Part shown: piece after piece, positions 30,366 through 39,688 of the stretch
How the letters are laid out: every line of letters begins with the position of its first letter
Position numbering within the stretch: position 1 is the first letter of the stretch
Source of the DNA: Erwinia piriflorinigrans CFBP 5888
GTDB taxonomy: Bacteria > Pseudomonadota > Gammaproteobacteria > Enterobacterales > Enterobacteriaceae
Direction of reading: 5' to 3'
NCBI RefSeq assembly: GCF_001050515.1
Contig: NZ_CAHS01000014.1
Coordinates: forward strand, 310,001-374,000
Length of the DNA stretch: 64,000 nucleotides
Notes under the pieces: generated by a model
Database searches by the model: none
Seen by the model: the letters and a program-made list of their open reading frames with translations, nothing else
What the model was told of the DNA's origin: nothing
Program-made: the position numbers and the translations under genes

Positions 30366-31166
30366 TTACCGAGTGATAAAATGATCCAGTCCTTCTCGCC
30401 AACCCTCTGGACCGTAGTGCGTCGTATAATAGATATGGTGTTTATCCTGCCTTTGCAGGATGACAGGATTCTTACTGTAGCCTTTGATCACCACCGCATA
30501 GTCGACGGCGTCAAGCATAGCGGAATCATTGGGGCCGTCTCCTAGCCCGACGGTGACAGGGCGATTGCCCAGTGCATCATGCTGTAACAGCTCATTCAGC
30601 GCCTCTGCCTTGCCGCTACCGTTGCGCATCACGTGCCAGAAACGCCCGCCCTGCACCAGGGTCAATCCTTGCGCTTCCAGCTGCTGACGGAAAAGCTCAA
30701 ATTTTTCAGTAGTGTCACGCCAGATAAGGCTCTCGGAAGCTTCCCGCATTTTGGCGAGGGCCGCATTGTGCGGCGTCAGTCCGGTCCAGTCGGCGACCTG
30801 TTGCGGGCTGGCGTCAGAAAATCCGGTAAATTTAAAGCCGAACTGCCGTTTCAGTTGCAGTAGCCTGTGGCAGAGTGCGTCATAGTCGATTTCACCCAAC
30901 GCCTTTAATGCCGTGGAGCTATCCTGACTTTGCCACTGAATAACCGCGCCGTTTTCGGCAATAAACGGCTGGTGGCAGATCCCCAGAGCCTGCTGGAGAG
31001 GAGCAATTTCTGCTGCGGTTTTACTTGAGCAGATTACTAGTGGTATCCGGTGCGTCTGTAGGCGTTGCAGCCATTGCGCTGCGGGTTGCCAGCTGTAGGT
31101 GTGGTGGTCTAGCAGCGAGCCGTCAAGGTCAGTGACGATAATTAATGGGTCCTGCAATGTGAGCAT
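30366..31166 (-). CDS. mpgP: mannosyl/glucosyl-3-phosphoglycerate phosphatase (YedP/MpgP, HAD-IIB)
   Basis: 266 residues from ATG 31166, which has GAGG at good spacing. An upstream in-frame ATG at 31283 would add 39 unconserved residues. HAD motif I is VTDLDGSLLD, motif II VICSSKTAAE, and motif IV GLGDGPNDSAML, with the cap HFKFTGFSD-like segment between. It matches E. coli YedP closely (ending GPEGWREGLDHF). With gpgS it forms a two-step pathway. In E. coli yedP also lies near rcsA but has no gpgS partner. Confidence 0.88.
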   Translation of the reverse strand: MLTLQDPLIIVTDLDGSLLDHHTYSWQPAAQWLQRLQTHRIPLVICSSKTAAEIAPLQQALGICHQPFIAENGAVIQWQSQDSSTALKALGEIDYDALCHRLLQLKRQFGFKFTGFSDASPQQVADWTGLTPHNAALAKMREASESLIWRDTTEKFELFRQQLEAQGLTLVQGGRFWHVMRNGSGKAEALNELLQHDALGNRPVTVGLGDGPNDSAMLDAVDYAVVIKGYSKNPVILQRQDKHHIYYTTHYGPEGWREGLDHFITR

Positions 31167-31637
31167 AGGCAATACCTCATAATGATGCGCTACAGGAAAA
31201 ATTGCCGTGTAATCATTGAGTATAGCCCAGGATGCCAGCCGCGCAGCCGCGTCCATTGTGGGAATCATCAATCTGTTGCACATGCATCACCAGCAGATAA
31301 TCCTGCCGATGTACCCATCTGATTCTACATCAAGTAGAGCGACCGGTATCAAACGGTGCTCGTTGGCCTGTATTGGCCCTTTACCGCGACGGTTTTTTGA
31401 AGCTGTCGATCAGGGCTGCAGGCTATTATCTTTTATTGTCGTAAATACGACAAAATTTATTGTTTTCAACTATCGAGAATTAACCGTTTTATATTTTCTA
31501 GATAAGAAATATCAATGAACTTAGTGATGTAAATAGCGCTAACGTGCCAAATATCGCCATTATCTGAATGCGGCATGGCGTTTTCTCATTTATCAGGCAG
31601 TGAATGGGAATAACCTAAATATATCAAGGAGAATAAT
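31167..31637. other. intergenic region between mpgP and the M15 peptidase gene
   Basis: A 471-base region between divergent genes. It becomes AT-rich towards the right. It contains the dyad at 31436-31453 and otherwise no credible gene. Confidence 0.55.
31436..31453. repeat. 18-base palindromic operator-like site
   Basis: TTGTCGT-AAAT-ACGACAA is a perfect 7-bp dyad in the AT-rich gap between divergent mpgP and the M15 peptidase gene. It could be a repressor site for either. No binding protein is recognised. Confidence 0.5.
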
Positions 31638-32027
31638 ATGGCACATTATCAGTTTAGTCATATCAGTGAACAGAATTTGCGCGGCGTGCATAGAGATTTG
31701 GTCAAAGTAGTACGTCTGGCGCTGCATCAGACAGACATGGATTTCCGGGTGATTGAAGGCGTACGAAATATGGCAAGACAGCGGCAGCTTGTTAGCAGCG
31801 GCAAAAGTCAGACGTTGCACAGCCGGCATCTTACGGGACACGCGATTGACCTTGCTCCCTGGGTTAATCACACCATCCCTTGGCATGACTGGGATGCCTT
31901 CGCTTTAGTTTCTAAGGCGATGAAACAGGCGGCTATTCAGCTGTCGACACCTATCGTATGGGGAGGAGACTGGAAAACGTTGAAAGATGGCCCGCATTTT
32001 GAACTGGCCAAAGAGGCCTATCCCTGA
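31638..32027 (+). CDS. phage-endolysin-type M15 peptidase (L-Ala-D-Glu/D-Ala carboxypeptidase family)
   Basis: 129 residues with no signal peptide. The M15 zinc site is complete: SRHLTGHAID gives His64 and Asp71, and DGPHFEL gives His120. FRVIEGVRNMARQRQLV resembles the phage T5-type endolysin N-terminal part. AAGGAG lies upstream of the ATG. It would cleave peptidoglycan stem peptides. No holin, spanin or other phage gene is next to it, so it looks like a domesticated or leftover phage lysin. How it would reach the wall is not visible. Confidence 0.8.
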   Translation: MAHYQFSHISEQNLRGVHRDLVKVVRLALHQTDMDFRVIEGVRNMARQRQLVSSGKSQTLHSRHLTGHAIDLAPWVNHTIPWHDWDAFALVSKAMKQAAIQLSTPIVWGGDWKTLKDGPHFELAKEAYP

Positions 32028-32118
32028 TTTTTTCTCATTATGGGAAGAGATACAGATAAAGCTTATCTTATAAAACGAGGGGATGCCGGAAGAAGTCGAC
32101 TACGCGTGGCGTTTAATT

Positions 32119-32127
32119 TGCTATAAT
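32119..32127 (+). promoter_or_regulatory. extended -10 promoter of the yqaE-type gene
   Basis: TGCTATAAT is a perfect extended -10, 44 bases before the ATG at 32171. No good -35 is needed or seen. Confidence 0.6.
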
Positions 32128-32170
32128 ACCCGTTCGGTTAATCCCGAAAAAAAACACTATTGGAGAGTCT

Positions 32171-32329
32171 ATGGATCTTTTACGTATTATTATCGCGATT
32201 CTGTTACCACCCCTGGGGGTGTTTATGCAGGTCGGATTTGCAGGGGCTTTCTGGCTAAATATACTGCTAACGCTATGCGGTTATATTCCAGGTATCATAC
32301 ACGCAGTGTGGGTGATTGCTCGCCGTTAA
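32171..32329 (+). CDS. yqaE: Pmp3/YqaE family small membrane proteolipid
   Basis: 52 residues, identified by reading the sequence directly: MDLLRIIIAILLPPLGVFMQ at the start, then GFAGAFWLNILLTLCGYIPG, ending HAVWVIARR. The LPPLGV and GYIPG motifs and two membrane spans define the UPF0057/Pmp3 family. Members are stress-induced inner-membrane proteins that affect membrane potential and ion tolerance. Here it lies beside an osmolyte operon, at the place occupied by dsrB/yodD in E. coli. GGAGAG lies upstream of the ATG. Confidence 0.9.
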   Translation: MDLLRIIIAILLPPLGVFMQVGFAGAFWLNILLTLCGYIPGIIHAVWVIARR

Positions 32330-32382
32330 ATATGGATTAATATGACCGCCAGCTGAATGAGTAAAAAAATAGCTGGGAACAG

Positions 32383-32406
32383 CGAAACCGGCTACCGCCG
32401 GTTTCG
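32383..32406. terminator. hairpin between the yqaE-type gene and rcsA (convergent)
   Basis: CGAAACCGGC-TACC-GCCGGTTTCG is a perfect 10-bp stem just past the rcsA stop. On the minus strand the T-run lies about ten bases further. It may serve as transcript end for both genes. Confidence 0.6.
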
Positions 32407-32415
32407 TCACGTATG

Positions 32416-33051
32416 CTATCTGACGTTAACGTAAATGCCGCTGGTGACATTGTCTGTCAGACGCACGACATGGTAGATAACCTGTTTATTATGAGTTTTG
32501 ATCTTGCGCTTGATATTGCCCTTGTGCGAAGAAACCGTCTTGGCCTTAATTTGCATTTTGTCTGATATCTGGATGGTATCGTGGCCAGACATCCACATTT
32601 TAAGCATGTTCGATTCGGTTTGGCTAAGGGTCAACGGATGTACTTCGGTACTTAACGCCGGGCGAGGGGACGGATTCAATCTCTTCTGAAAATAGCTCAC
32701 CAGCAGAGAGTCGAGAGTGGAGACCTTGATCGCTTTTGAGGTAATAATCAGGTTGTTACGAACGTAAAGGTATTCTTCAAAATGAATATTGGAGATAGCC
32801 ATAAAGATGAAGAAAAGCGTGTCCGGGTTCTGAAGAATGATTTTTCTGATACGCTCACTGGCGTCCGGCTCATAAATAAAACAATCTTCGTTAATAAACA
32901 CCACGCCAGGCTGTAATTGCTGACATTTGGTATATAGCTGCTCTATATCATTGATTAGGGATATATTTTTCTTTTTAACTCCCTTCACAGTCATATATTC
33001 AGTCAAACCCAGCCGTGTATAGTTGCATGAATCCATAATAATCGTCGGCAT
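32416..33051 (-). CDS. rcsA: RcsA, LuxR-type co-activator of capsule synthesis
   Basis: 211 residues from ATG 33051, which has GAGG upstream and gives the family start [15 protein letters not shown]. The longer frame from 33105 is not the family start. The N-terminal half is the pseudo-receiver with no phosphorylation site of its own. The C-terminal LuxR helix-turn-helix (about 140-200) includes [14 protein letters not shown] and [14 protein letters not shown]. RcsA pairs with RcsB to activate exopolysaccharide operons (amylovoran or stewartan in Erwinia/Pantoea, colanic acid in E. coli) and repress flagella. A near-perfect RcsAB box lies about 280 bases upstream. It is next to fliR as in E. 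coli. Confidence 0.96.
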   Translation of the reverse strand: MPTIIMDSCNYTRLGLTEYMTVKGVKKKNISLINDIEQLYTKCQQLQPGVVFINEDCFIYEPDASERIRKIILQNPDTLFFIFMAISNIHFEEYLYVRNNLIITSKAIKVSTLDSLLVSYFQKRLNPSPRPALSTEVHPLTLSQTESNMLKMWMSGHDTIQISDKMQIKAKTVSSHKGNIKRKIKTHNKQVIYHVVRLTDNVTSGIYVNVR

Positions 33052-33681
33052 AACAGCGACCCTCACCAATTTGTTATAGGTTAAATTCAACGATGAATTA
33101 CGCATTTGCGCTAATTACCCAAGTCAGCAAAGCGTTGTCATCTATCGCGTGGTGGACAACCTTATTTTTGCCAACTGATAATTAGCGTTTTTGATATGGC
33201 AGTAAACGCCGTAACACCAACATCAGTAATTTATCAGTCATCGTGCGTAACTATCTGACTTAACACGGCATTTGATGCAGCTATTCATCTTCAGCAACAC
33301 TATCGCGTAAAATCCAATAAATCATGATAGGACTATTCTTAAAGTTGGTCGTAACCTTAATGCGTCTCAAGGCCTGAATGCATAATTTTGCGAGAAACAT
33401 CATAAGCCATACAGGCAAGTCAGCTTTAAAGGCCGAAAGAGCTTAGAGCAAACTTTCCAATATAAATATGAGGTTGTGTATCTTCTGGACATAGATTCAT
33501 TCGCTACAAATCAACGATTTGAGATAGTAAAATACGCTAACCGCCATTTAATAAGAATGATTTTAAACGCTGCTGACGAATTATCAGATTTTCCTTAGTG
33601 TATGCGGGGGGAAAATGATGTTGGATTTGTCATGACTTATTAACAACGCTTAACAATTATTATCTATTTTTATGTTTATAG
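33052..33681 (-). other. rcsA upstream region, AT-rich, no gene
   Basis: A 630-base gap between rcsA and fliR. No ORF with a ribosome-binding site was found. The rcsA promoter region is AT-rich like that of E. coli rcsA, which H-NS silences. It contains the RcsAB box at 33328-33341. Just past the fliR stop a weak AGTTAA-CAATGC-TTAACT stem (minus strand) may mark the end of the fli operon. Confidence 0.6.
33328..33341 (-). promoter_or_regulatory. RcsAB box of rcsA
   Basis: On the minus strand TAAGAATAGTCCTA matches the RcsAB consensus TaAGaatatTCctA at 13 of 14 positions. It lies about 280 bases upstream of the rcsA start, which fits autoactivation of rcsA as known in enterics. Confidence 0.85.
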
Positions 33682-34473
33682 TTAAGCATTGTTAACTGAT
33701 AGCTCACGTAGCAGGGTGGCTAAAAGATCGAAGATTTCGCTGAATAAATGTTCACAGAAGGGCGCCAGGAGAGGCATCATCAGGATGATAAAGATCATAC
33801 CTATTGATAATGTCACTGGAAATCCGATGGCGAAAACCGATAGCTGAGGTGAAACGCGATTTAATAAACCCAGCGCAAGATTTAACGTGAGCAGCAGAGT
33901 GATTAGCGGCAACGCCAACCTCATACCATTAAGAAAAATTAAATTGGCCGCTTTGGTTAGCGCCATGAAAGCATTGCCGTTCAGCGGTTCTGCCCCGATA
34001 GGAAGGGTATGAAAACTGTCTGCTACCATCGAAATGAGCCATAAATGACCGTTGAAGGAGAGAAATAGCAGCAAGGCCAGCATGTCGAGAAAGCGTGCCA
34101 GTACCGGCATATTAAGGCGACTACTGGGGTCAAAGAAGGTGGCAAATGAGAGTCCCATCTGCAAACCAATCACTTCGCCTGCGGTGCGTACGGCCGCAAA
34201 AGCGAATTGCATGGTGAAACCTATAGCGATGCCAATCAGAATTTGCTGAATAAGCAACCAGAAGCCGCCAACGGAAAAAAGCGTCACGTTGGTTGGCGGC
34301 AGCGAGGGAACCAGCACCCAGGTTATCATCACGCCCAGCCCAATTTTCACCTTGCGGCTGATTGCTTTTTCGCTAAGCAGCGGCGCGGTCATGATCAGGG
34401 CGAGGACGCGCGCCAGGGGCCAGAAAAGCTGGCTTACCCAGAACAGAAGCTGATTGCTGTCAAAAAGAATCAT
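33682..34473 (-). CDS. fliR: flagellar type III export protein FliR
   Basis: 263 residues with about six hydrophobic segments. It is one subunit of the FliPQR export gate in the inner membrane through which flagellar subunits pass. The signature [20 protein letters not shown] lies near 100-120. Its start overlaps the fliQ stop (TAATG). It is the last gene of fliLMNOPQR. Confidence 0.95.
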   Translation of the reverse strand: MILFDSNQLLFWVSQLFWPLARVLALIMTAPLLSEKAISRKVKIGLGVMITWVLVPSLPPTNVTLFSVGGFWLLIQQILIGIAIGFTMQFAFAAVRTAGEVIGLQMGLSFATFFDPSSRLNMPVLARFLDMLALLLFLSFNGHLWLISMVADSFHTLPIGAEPLNGNAFMALTKAANLIFLNGMRLALPLITLLLTLNLALGLLNRVSPQLSVFAIGFPVTLSIGMIFIILMMPLLAPFCEHLFSEIFDLLATLLRELSVNNA

Positions 34474-34742
34474 TATCCGATCATATAAGGCAGGTTGTTA
34501 AACAGGGTACGCATATAATCGAGTACCAGGTTTAACATCCAGGGGCCGGCAACCACCATCGTTGTTACCACCGCGAGGATCTTAGGAATAAAGGAAAGCG
34601 TTTGTTCGTTAATCTGTGTCGCTGCCTGTAACAGGCTGATTAGCAGGCCGCTGACCAGTGCTGCCAGCAGCAGCGGGGCGGCAAGGGCAAGCGCAACTTG
34701 CATGGCATCGTGCCCGATAACCATTACCGATTCAGGTGTCAT
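34473..34742 (-). CDS. fliQ: flagellar type III export protein FliQ
   Basis: 89 residues, two membrane segments (about 13-37 and 52-75), with [16 protein letters not shown] between, the typical FliQ/SctS sequence. It is part of the FliPQR export gate. It is 15 bases downstream of fliP. Confidence 0.95.
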   Translation of the reverse strand: MTPESVMVIGHDAMQVALALAAPLLLAALVSGLLISLLQAATQINEQTLSFIPKILAVVTTMVVAGPWMLNLVLDYMRTLFNNLPYMIG

Positions 34743-34757
34743 TTTTCAGGCTCCGGG

Positions 34758-35495
34758 TCAGGAATAAAAGCTCTGTGCCAGCGAACCGACCAGCAGCTGC
34801 CAGCCGTCGACCAGCACAAACAACATCAGCTTGAAGGGTAGCGCGATGGTTGCAGGTGGAACCATCATCATCCCCAGCGCCATCAATACGCTGGCAACCA
34901 CCAGATCGATAATCAAAAATGGAATAAATACCGTGAAGCCAATCTGAAACGCCGTTTTCAGTTCGCTGGTGACATAAGCAGGCAGCAGGATCCGCATTGG
35001 AACGGCTTCTGGCCCGGCAATCGGTGCTGTATTCGCCAGTCGGGCAAACAGCGCAAGATCGGCCTCACGCGTTTGGCGCAGCATAAACTCGCGCAGTGGC
35101 TGAGCGCCTTTATCAATCGCTTCCTGCATACTGATTTTGTCTTCACTGAACGGCTGATAGGCATCAGTATAAATTTTGTCGAAAACCGGCCCCATAATAA
35201 AGAAGGTCAGGAACAGCGACAGCCCGAGCAATACCTGATTCGGCGGTGCTGAAGGCGTACCGAGAGCATTGCGTAGTAGACCAAACACGATAATGATGCG
35301 CGTAAAGCTGGTCATCATCAGCAAAATAGCGGGCAGGAAGGTCAGCGATGTAATAAATACCAGCGTTTGCACTGGCAGTGACCAGCTTTGCCCACCGTTC
35401 GCCATCGGCTGGCTGATAAGCCCCGGCAGTTGAGCATAGACGTTGGGTGCCAGCATCAACAGGGTAGGCAAAAGCAAAGGAATGAGACGTTTCAT
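34758..35495 (-). CDS. fliP: flagellar type III export protein FliP
   Basis: 245 residues, as in E. coli. A cleavable signal peptide (about 1-21, ending in NVYA) is typical of FliP. Membrane segments follow, with [26 protein letters not shown] (split here by description at about 61-86) and [20 protein letters not shown] near the C-terminus. It forms the core of the export gate with FliQ and FliR. The start overlaps the fliO stop by four bases. Confidence 0.95.
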   Translation of the reverse strand: MKRLIPLLLPTLLMLAPNVYAQLPGLISQPMANGGQSWSLPVQTLVFITSLTFLPAILLMMTSFTRIIIVFGLLRNALGTPSAPPNQVLLGLSLFLTFFIMGPVFDKIYTDAYQPFSEDKISMQEAIDKGAQPLREFMLRQTREADLALFARLANTAPIAGPEAVPMRILLPAYVTSELKTAFQIGFTVFIPFLIIDLVVASVLMALGMMMVPPATIALPFKLMLFVLVDGWQLLVGSLAQSFYS

Positions 35496-35881
35496 GATTT
35501 CTTCCCGTGTCCTTTGCGTAACGATTGTAGAATCTGACGGAAATCTGTCGGAGCCGCCGGGAGATCCGTGGGATCCTGCGCGGGTTTTGCTGGCAGCGTG
35601 TGCAAATGGGTAATCTGCTGGGCTGTGACGCCCAGCACCAGTCGCGCCTCGTCGACATCAACGATGACCACGCGTTCGCGCTGGCCCAGCTGGCAGCTGG
35701 CGCTAATATTAAGCTGCTGGCTACCGTTACGCTTAGAGGCAAAGCCAAAGCGTTTTGCCAGCCAGGCAATCGCCAGGATCAGAATAATAATGGCCGTCAA
35801 AACCCCGCTGACCTGGGTCAGCATAGAGCCGGTAGAAATCGCCGGCTGTGGGGTGACAGACTGCTGCTGGGTGCTGTTCAT
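35492..35881 (-). CDS. fliO: flagellar biosynthesis protein FliO
   Basis: 129 residues, one membrane segment (about 23-42) followed by a cytoplasmic beta domain ([20 protein letters not shown]). FliO helps FliP assemble. It directly follows fliN with no spacer and overlaps fliP. Confidence 0.92.
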   Translation of the reverse strand: MNSTQQQSVTPQPAISTGSMLTQVSGVLTAIIILILAIAWLAKRFGFASKRNGSQQLNISASCQLGQRERVVIVDVDEARLVLGVTAQQITHLHTLPAKPAQDPTDLPAAPTDFRQILQSLRKGHGKKS

Positions 35882-36283
35882 TTAGCGGCTCAGGCGACGC
35901 ATACGTTCAGAAGGGGTGATGATATCGGTAATGCGCACGCCATACTTATCGGCGACTACCACCACTTCACCCTGAGCAATCAGGTAGCCGTTGATCAGAA
36001 TATCCAGCGGCTCGCCTGCCAGTCCGTCGAGCGCCACGACTGAGCCCTGCGACAGGCGCAGGAGTTCTTTGATGGTCATTTTGGTGCGACCCAGCTCAAC
36101 GGTCAGTTTGACCGGGATATCCATAATCATATCGATATCCTGTAGCGAGGCGGGGTTTTCGCCACCCTCTAATGAGTTAAATACGCCGTCGGTGGACGAA
36201 GATTTCGTCTGTTCATTCATGGCGTCAGCCCACATGTCGTCCGCAGAGGTATCATTATCGGACGGCTTATTGGTATCACTCAT
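35882..36283 (-). CDS. fliN: flagellar motor switch protein FliN
   Basis: 133 residues from ATG 36283. The earlier codon at 36298 overlaps fliM more deeply and is not family-like. The variable acidic N-terminus is followed by the SpoA (surface presentation of antigens) domain from about 55: IPVKLTVELGRTKMTIKELL and VALDGLAGEPLDILING. FliN forms the C-ring with FliM and FliG and binds FliH for export. Confidence 0.95.
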   Translation of the reverse strand: MSDTNKPSDNDTSADDMWADAMNEQTKSSSTDGVFNSLEGGENPASLQDIDMIMDIPVKLTVELGRTKMTIKELLRLSQGSVVALDGLAGEPLDILINGYLIAQGEVVVVADKYGVRITDIITPSERMRRLSR

Positions 36284-37286
36284 CGGGCTGTTCCTCATTC
36301 ATCGAATTCAAAATCGGGTTGATCAGGTGTTCTACGCGCAGCGCGTACTGTTTATTCAAGGTGCCGTACTGACTGGTCAATACCGGTACACCATCCACAT
36401 GGGCAATAATGCGGTCCGGTTTTTCAATAGGGAGCACGTCGCCAGGTTTTAACGCCAGCAGGCGTGAGATCCTCATTGAGACATCTGCAAAGTTCGCGAC
36501 CAGCTCAAGTTCAGAGTGCTGAACCTGTTTAACCAGCGTGTCACGCCAGGTCTCATCTTGGGTAAGTGAGTTCTCCAGCGGTGGGTTTACCAGGGTTTCA
36601 CGCAGCGGTTCAATCATGCTGAAAGGGATGCAGATATTGAATTCACCGATCAGATTACCAATCTCGACCTGGAACGGCGTGGTGACCACGATGTCGTTAG
36701 GAGAAGTGGTAATGTTGGTGAACTTCACCTGCATCTCGGAACGTACATATTCCACGTCCAGCGGGTAGATAGGTTTCCAGGCTTCACTGTAGCCTTCCAG
36801 CGCCAGTTTCAGCATTCGGCGGATCACGCGCTGCTCGGTATGGGTAAATTCACGTCCTTCAACTTTCGTCGGGAAGCGGCCATCGCCACCGAAGAGATTA
36901 TCCACGGCAATGAAGACCAGACTTGGCGAAAATACCACCAGCGCCGTGCCACGCAGCGGCTTGAGATGGATCAGATTAAGATTGGTTGGCACCGGAAGAT
37001 TGCGGGCGAACTCATGATATGGCTGGATCTTAATCGCCCCAACGGAAATATCCGGGCTGCGGCGCAGTAAATTGAATAGCGCCATACGATAAGCACGGGC
37101 AAAGCGTTCGTTGATGATCTCAAGTGCCTGTAGGCGTTCGCGCACCACGCGGCGCTGGGTATTGGGATCATAGGGGCGAATATGATTCTCGCCCTCTTTA
37201 TTACTGGCCTTGTCTTCCGTTGCGCTGTCGCTGTCGCCATTCAACAGTGCGTCAATTTCTGCCTGAGAAAGGATGTTATCGCCCAT
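36276..37286 (-). CDS. fliM: flagellar motor switch protein FliM
   Basis: 336 residues. The N-terminal MGDNILSQAEIDALLNGD is the CheY-P-binding peptide. The CheC-like middle domain (about 50-230) is followed by a SpoA C-terminal domain that pairs with FliN. It sets the direction of rotation. It starts nine bases after fliL and its end overlaps fliN by eight bases. Confidence 0.96.
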   Translation of the reverse strand: MGDNILSQAEIDALLNGDSDSATEDKASNKEGENHIRPYDPNTQRRVVRERLQALEIINERFARAYRMALFNLLRRSPDISVGAIKIQPYHEFARNLPVPTNLNLIHLKPLRGTALVVFSPSLVFIAVDNLFGGDGRFPTKVEGREFTHTEQRVIRRMLKLALEGYSEAWKPIYPLDVEYVRSEMQVKFTNITTSPNDIVVTTPFQVEIGNLIGEFNICIPFSMIEPLRETLVNPPLENSLTQDETWRDTLVKQVQHSELELVANFADVSMRISRLLALKPGDVLPIEKPDRIIAHVDGVPVLTSQYGTLNKQYALRVEHLINPILNSMNEEQPDE

Positions 37287-37295
37287 TTTATTTCA

Positions 37296-37778
37296 TCACC
37301 GCAGGATAAAGGCCGTGAAAAGGACATCGGTCACGACCTGCTGTGGTTGTCCTTGCACCAGCGGAGGGGCCAGTACCTGCTTAATTTGTGCCACTAACTG
37401 TTGCTTGCCTTGCTCATTGTTTAGCGAGGCCACCGTCTGACGAGAAAGCAGCAGCAATAGACGGCTACGAACCTCGGGTAAATAATCGTTCAGACGACGG
37501 CGCGTATCTTCGTCCGGCAAGCGCAGAGTAAAACCGACATACAGTACGCGGTCCGGGTCATTATCTGGATTGATCAGGTTGACGGTGAAGGTATCCAGGG
37601 CGAAAAATACCGGAACGGCCGGCGGCTGGAGCTTGGCAGCCGCCGCGGGATCGGCCGGAGCCTTCATCCGTTTCCACACGGTATAACCCGCTACGCCGCA
37701 GGCGATCAGAGCCACAATCACTAACATCAGTATCAGGAGCTTACGTTTTCCGCTTCTGGATTTAGCGCTATCGGTCAT
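37296..37778 (-). CDS. fliL: flagellar basal-body-associated protein FliL
   Basis: 160 residues. A basic N-terminus (SRSGKRKLL) and one membrane segment (about 14-33) precede a periplasmic stomatin-like domain ([17 protein letters not shown]). FliL associates with stator MotAB and supports torque at high load. It begins the fliLMNOPQR operon, after a 151-base gap from fliK. Confidence 0.93.
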   Translation of the reverse strand: MTDSAKSRSGKRKLLILMLVIVALIACGVAGYTVWKRMKAPADPAAAAKLQPPAVPVFFALDTFTVNLINPDNDPDRVLYVGFTLRLPDEDTRRRLNDYLPEVRSRLLLLLSRQTVASLNNEQGKQQLVAQIKQVLAPPLVQGQPQQVVTDVLFTAFILR

Positions 37779-37859
37779 ATTTGCTGTGACTTCCTGTAAT
37801 TATTTTCAGTAGAGCGGTACAACTCAATTCGCTGCTTCACGCCGTATTAAGCAAATTAT

Positions 37860-37899
37860 CTCGTGTCTTGCCGTAAACAATTGGCAGAAAAGACACGAG
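37860..37899. repeat. strong hairpin in the fliK-fliL gap
   Basis: CTCGTGTCTT at 37860-37869 pairs perfectly with AAGACACGAG at 37890-37899, with an inner GCC/GGC extension. In E. coli fliFGHIJK and fliLMNOPQR are separate operons. This may be the fliK transcript end, although no T-run follows on the minus strand. Confidence 0.6.
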
Positions 37900-37929
37900 T
37901 TTTGCCATTAGCTTGTGCGTTTGTGGCCG

Positions 37930-39219
37930 TCAGGCGAAGATATCAACCGCATTCGTACCGGTTGCGCGTGCCTGTAGGCTGGCGGGAACGGCTATCGGCG
38001 TGGCATCGCCGTCACCTTCGTTGCCAAGACTGAATGGTGTTTCATTATTGTTGCGCTGTTGTTCCTGCTGGCCGCTGAAGGATTTTCCCTGCTGGAAGGC
38101 GTCGCTGCTGACGTTACTTTGCCCCAGGTTAATGCCACTCTCAGCCATCGAAGCGCGTAATTGTGGAATGGCCGCCTCCAGTGCATCTCTGACCTGACTG
38201 TGATGGGAGACTAAACTCAGCTGGGCCTGATCGTTGTCCAGCTTCAGGCTGATCTGGATGCTGCCCAAATCCTGTGGATGCAGACGCAGTTCGGCCGTCT
38301 GTAACCCGTTTCGGCTGAACATCAGGATCTGTTGCCCCAAGGCCTGTTGCCATTCCGGGCTGCCGAGCTGTGCATTCAGCAATGGCGTTGCCGGGGCGCT
38401 GACTGCGGATGTTGTCGTTGGCGTGATGGCCGTGGCGGCGGACGTTAGCCCGCTATGTATGATCGGTGTGTTCAGCGCAGAATCAGGTTGTTGTTTGTCC
38501 TGGCCCTTATCTTTGCTTGCATCATTCATTAACGATTGAAAGGCTGGATTGCCGCTTTGCGCTGCGGTATTTAAGCCGGTTTCAGGCTTGCCTCCGGGTT
38601 TATCCGCTGCCTTTGCCTGCCATTCATCGTGACTGCTTTTGCCTGACAGCGCATCGCTCAACTCATCGTTTTCGCCGTCCGTTTTGCCCGTGGTTGTGCT
38701 TAACGCATCCAGCGCCGACGACTTATCGCTTTTATTTAACGTGGCGTCGGGCAGATCGTGCGCGGTAGGGGCACTGGCAGGTGGGGTGACGTGATTAGGC
38801 AACATGGCATACAGCGCCTGTAAAGCCTGCATATCATTTGCGTTCAGGGCTGTCACCGGGGTGGCGGATTCGTCACTCTGCCCCTCGCCCTTTTTCCCGA
38901 TGATGCTTGCCGCTGGCTGTAGCAGGTCGCTCAGGCTTTCAGGTTTACCCAGTGTAGCCAACAGCTCATTGACGACGCTTTTCGCCGTGCTTTTACCGTC
39001 TGCGCCAGCCGCAGCACCGTCAGAAGTTTGGGCGTTATTCACCGGTTTCTGCGCCAGTGATAGCAGTCTGTTCCCTAACAGCGTAAGAAAACCCTGTGGC
39101 AGATTTTCTGCGCCAGGGGTCGATTCACCGTCTGTACGGTTATCCAGCGCACTATCGCCGTTTACGCTGTCGGTGGTTGTGCTGCGGGTGCTGGTTACCG
39201 CGGTTGGTAAGGTAATCAT
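37930..39219 (-). CDS. fliK: flagellar hook-length control protein FliK
   Basis: 429 residues, longer than E. coli FliK (375). The N-terminal and central part is Ser/Thr/Asp/Lys-rich and disordered, the ruler region. The conserved C-terminal substrate-switch domain (about 285-385) contains [20 protein letters not shown]. FliK is exported and signals FlhB to switch from hook to filament proteins. It overlaps fliJ by four bases (ATGA). The extra length lies in the ruler region. Confidence 0.93.
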   Translation of the reverse strand: MITLPTAVTSTRSTTTDSVNGDSALDNRTDGESTPGAENLPQGFLTLLGNRLLSLAQKPVNNAQTSDGAAAGADGKSTAKSVVNELLATLGKPESLSDLLQPAASIIGKKGEGQSDESATPVTALNANDMQALQALYAMLPNHVTPPASAPTAHDLPDATLNKSDKSSALDALSTTTGKTDGENDELSDALSGKSSHDEWQAKAADKPGGKPETGLNTAAQSGNPAFQSLMNDASKDKGQDKQQPDSALNTPIIHSGLTSAATAITPTTTSAVSAPATPLLNAQLGSPEWQQALGQQILMFSRNGLQTAELRLHPQDLGSIQISLKLDNDQAQLSLVSHHSQVRDALEAAIPQLRASMAESGINLGQSNVSSDAFQQGKSFSGQQEQQRNNNETPFSLGNEGDGDATPIAVPASLQARATGTNAVDIFA

Positions 39220-39662
39220 TCGCCTTTCCTCAATGATGCCCGTTGGGCAAATTCATCCATTCGTTTCTGATCGAGACGGTTTTCTTGTAACAGAGCGCTG
39301 GCGAGCTCGCGTGCCTGTAGCGTTTCATAAGCGTGCAGACGTTGCTGTTTATCGCGCCACAGCCGCAGCGCATTTTCAACCCGAGCACTCCAGTTTGTTA
39401 GCTGGGCACGGTGCTGTTCAATCGCTTTTTCCAGCGTCTGAATAAACTGATGGTAGTTGTACCAACGGGTGCTGGCGATCCCCTCACTCATGGTGTTGTT
39501 AAGGCTTTTACGATATTCGTCCTGATAGTTGAGTAGCATCGTCAGCTGCTCATCGGCCTGTTTATGGGCACGTCGTGCCTCGCCTAACTGTATGGCCGCT
39601 TTTTCAACATCTTTGTGCGCCAGCGAGCGCAATGTGTCGATGGCTGAAGCTGTTTTAGTCAT
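39216..39662 (-). CDS. fliJ: flagellar export chaperone FliJ
   Basis: 148 residues, almost entirely alpha-helical coiled coil, as expected (E. coli 147). Near the C-terminus [19 protein letters not shown] is conserved. FliJ sits in the centre of the FliI hexamer like the gamma subunit of F1-ATPase and links FliI to FlhA. It starts 26 bases after fliI. Confidence 0.95.
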   Translation of the reverse strand: MTKTASAIDTLRSLAHKDVEKAAIQLGEARRAHKQADEQLTMLLNYQDEYRKSLNNTMSEGIASTRWYNYHQFIQTLEKAIEQHRAQLTNWSARVENALRLWRDKQQRLHAYETLQARELASALLQENRLDQKRMDEFAQRASLRKGE

Positions 39663-39688
39663 AGATCCTCCGGTGACAGGTCAGGAAC

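Noticed and set aside
32385-32402. ops-like GGCGGTAGC on the minus strand beyond rcsA
   Set aside because: It resembles the start of the RfaH recruitment element, but it sits in the loop and arm of a terminator-like hairpin after the gene, with no downstream polysaccharide operon.
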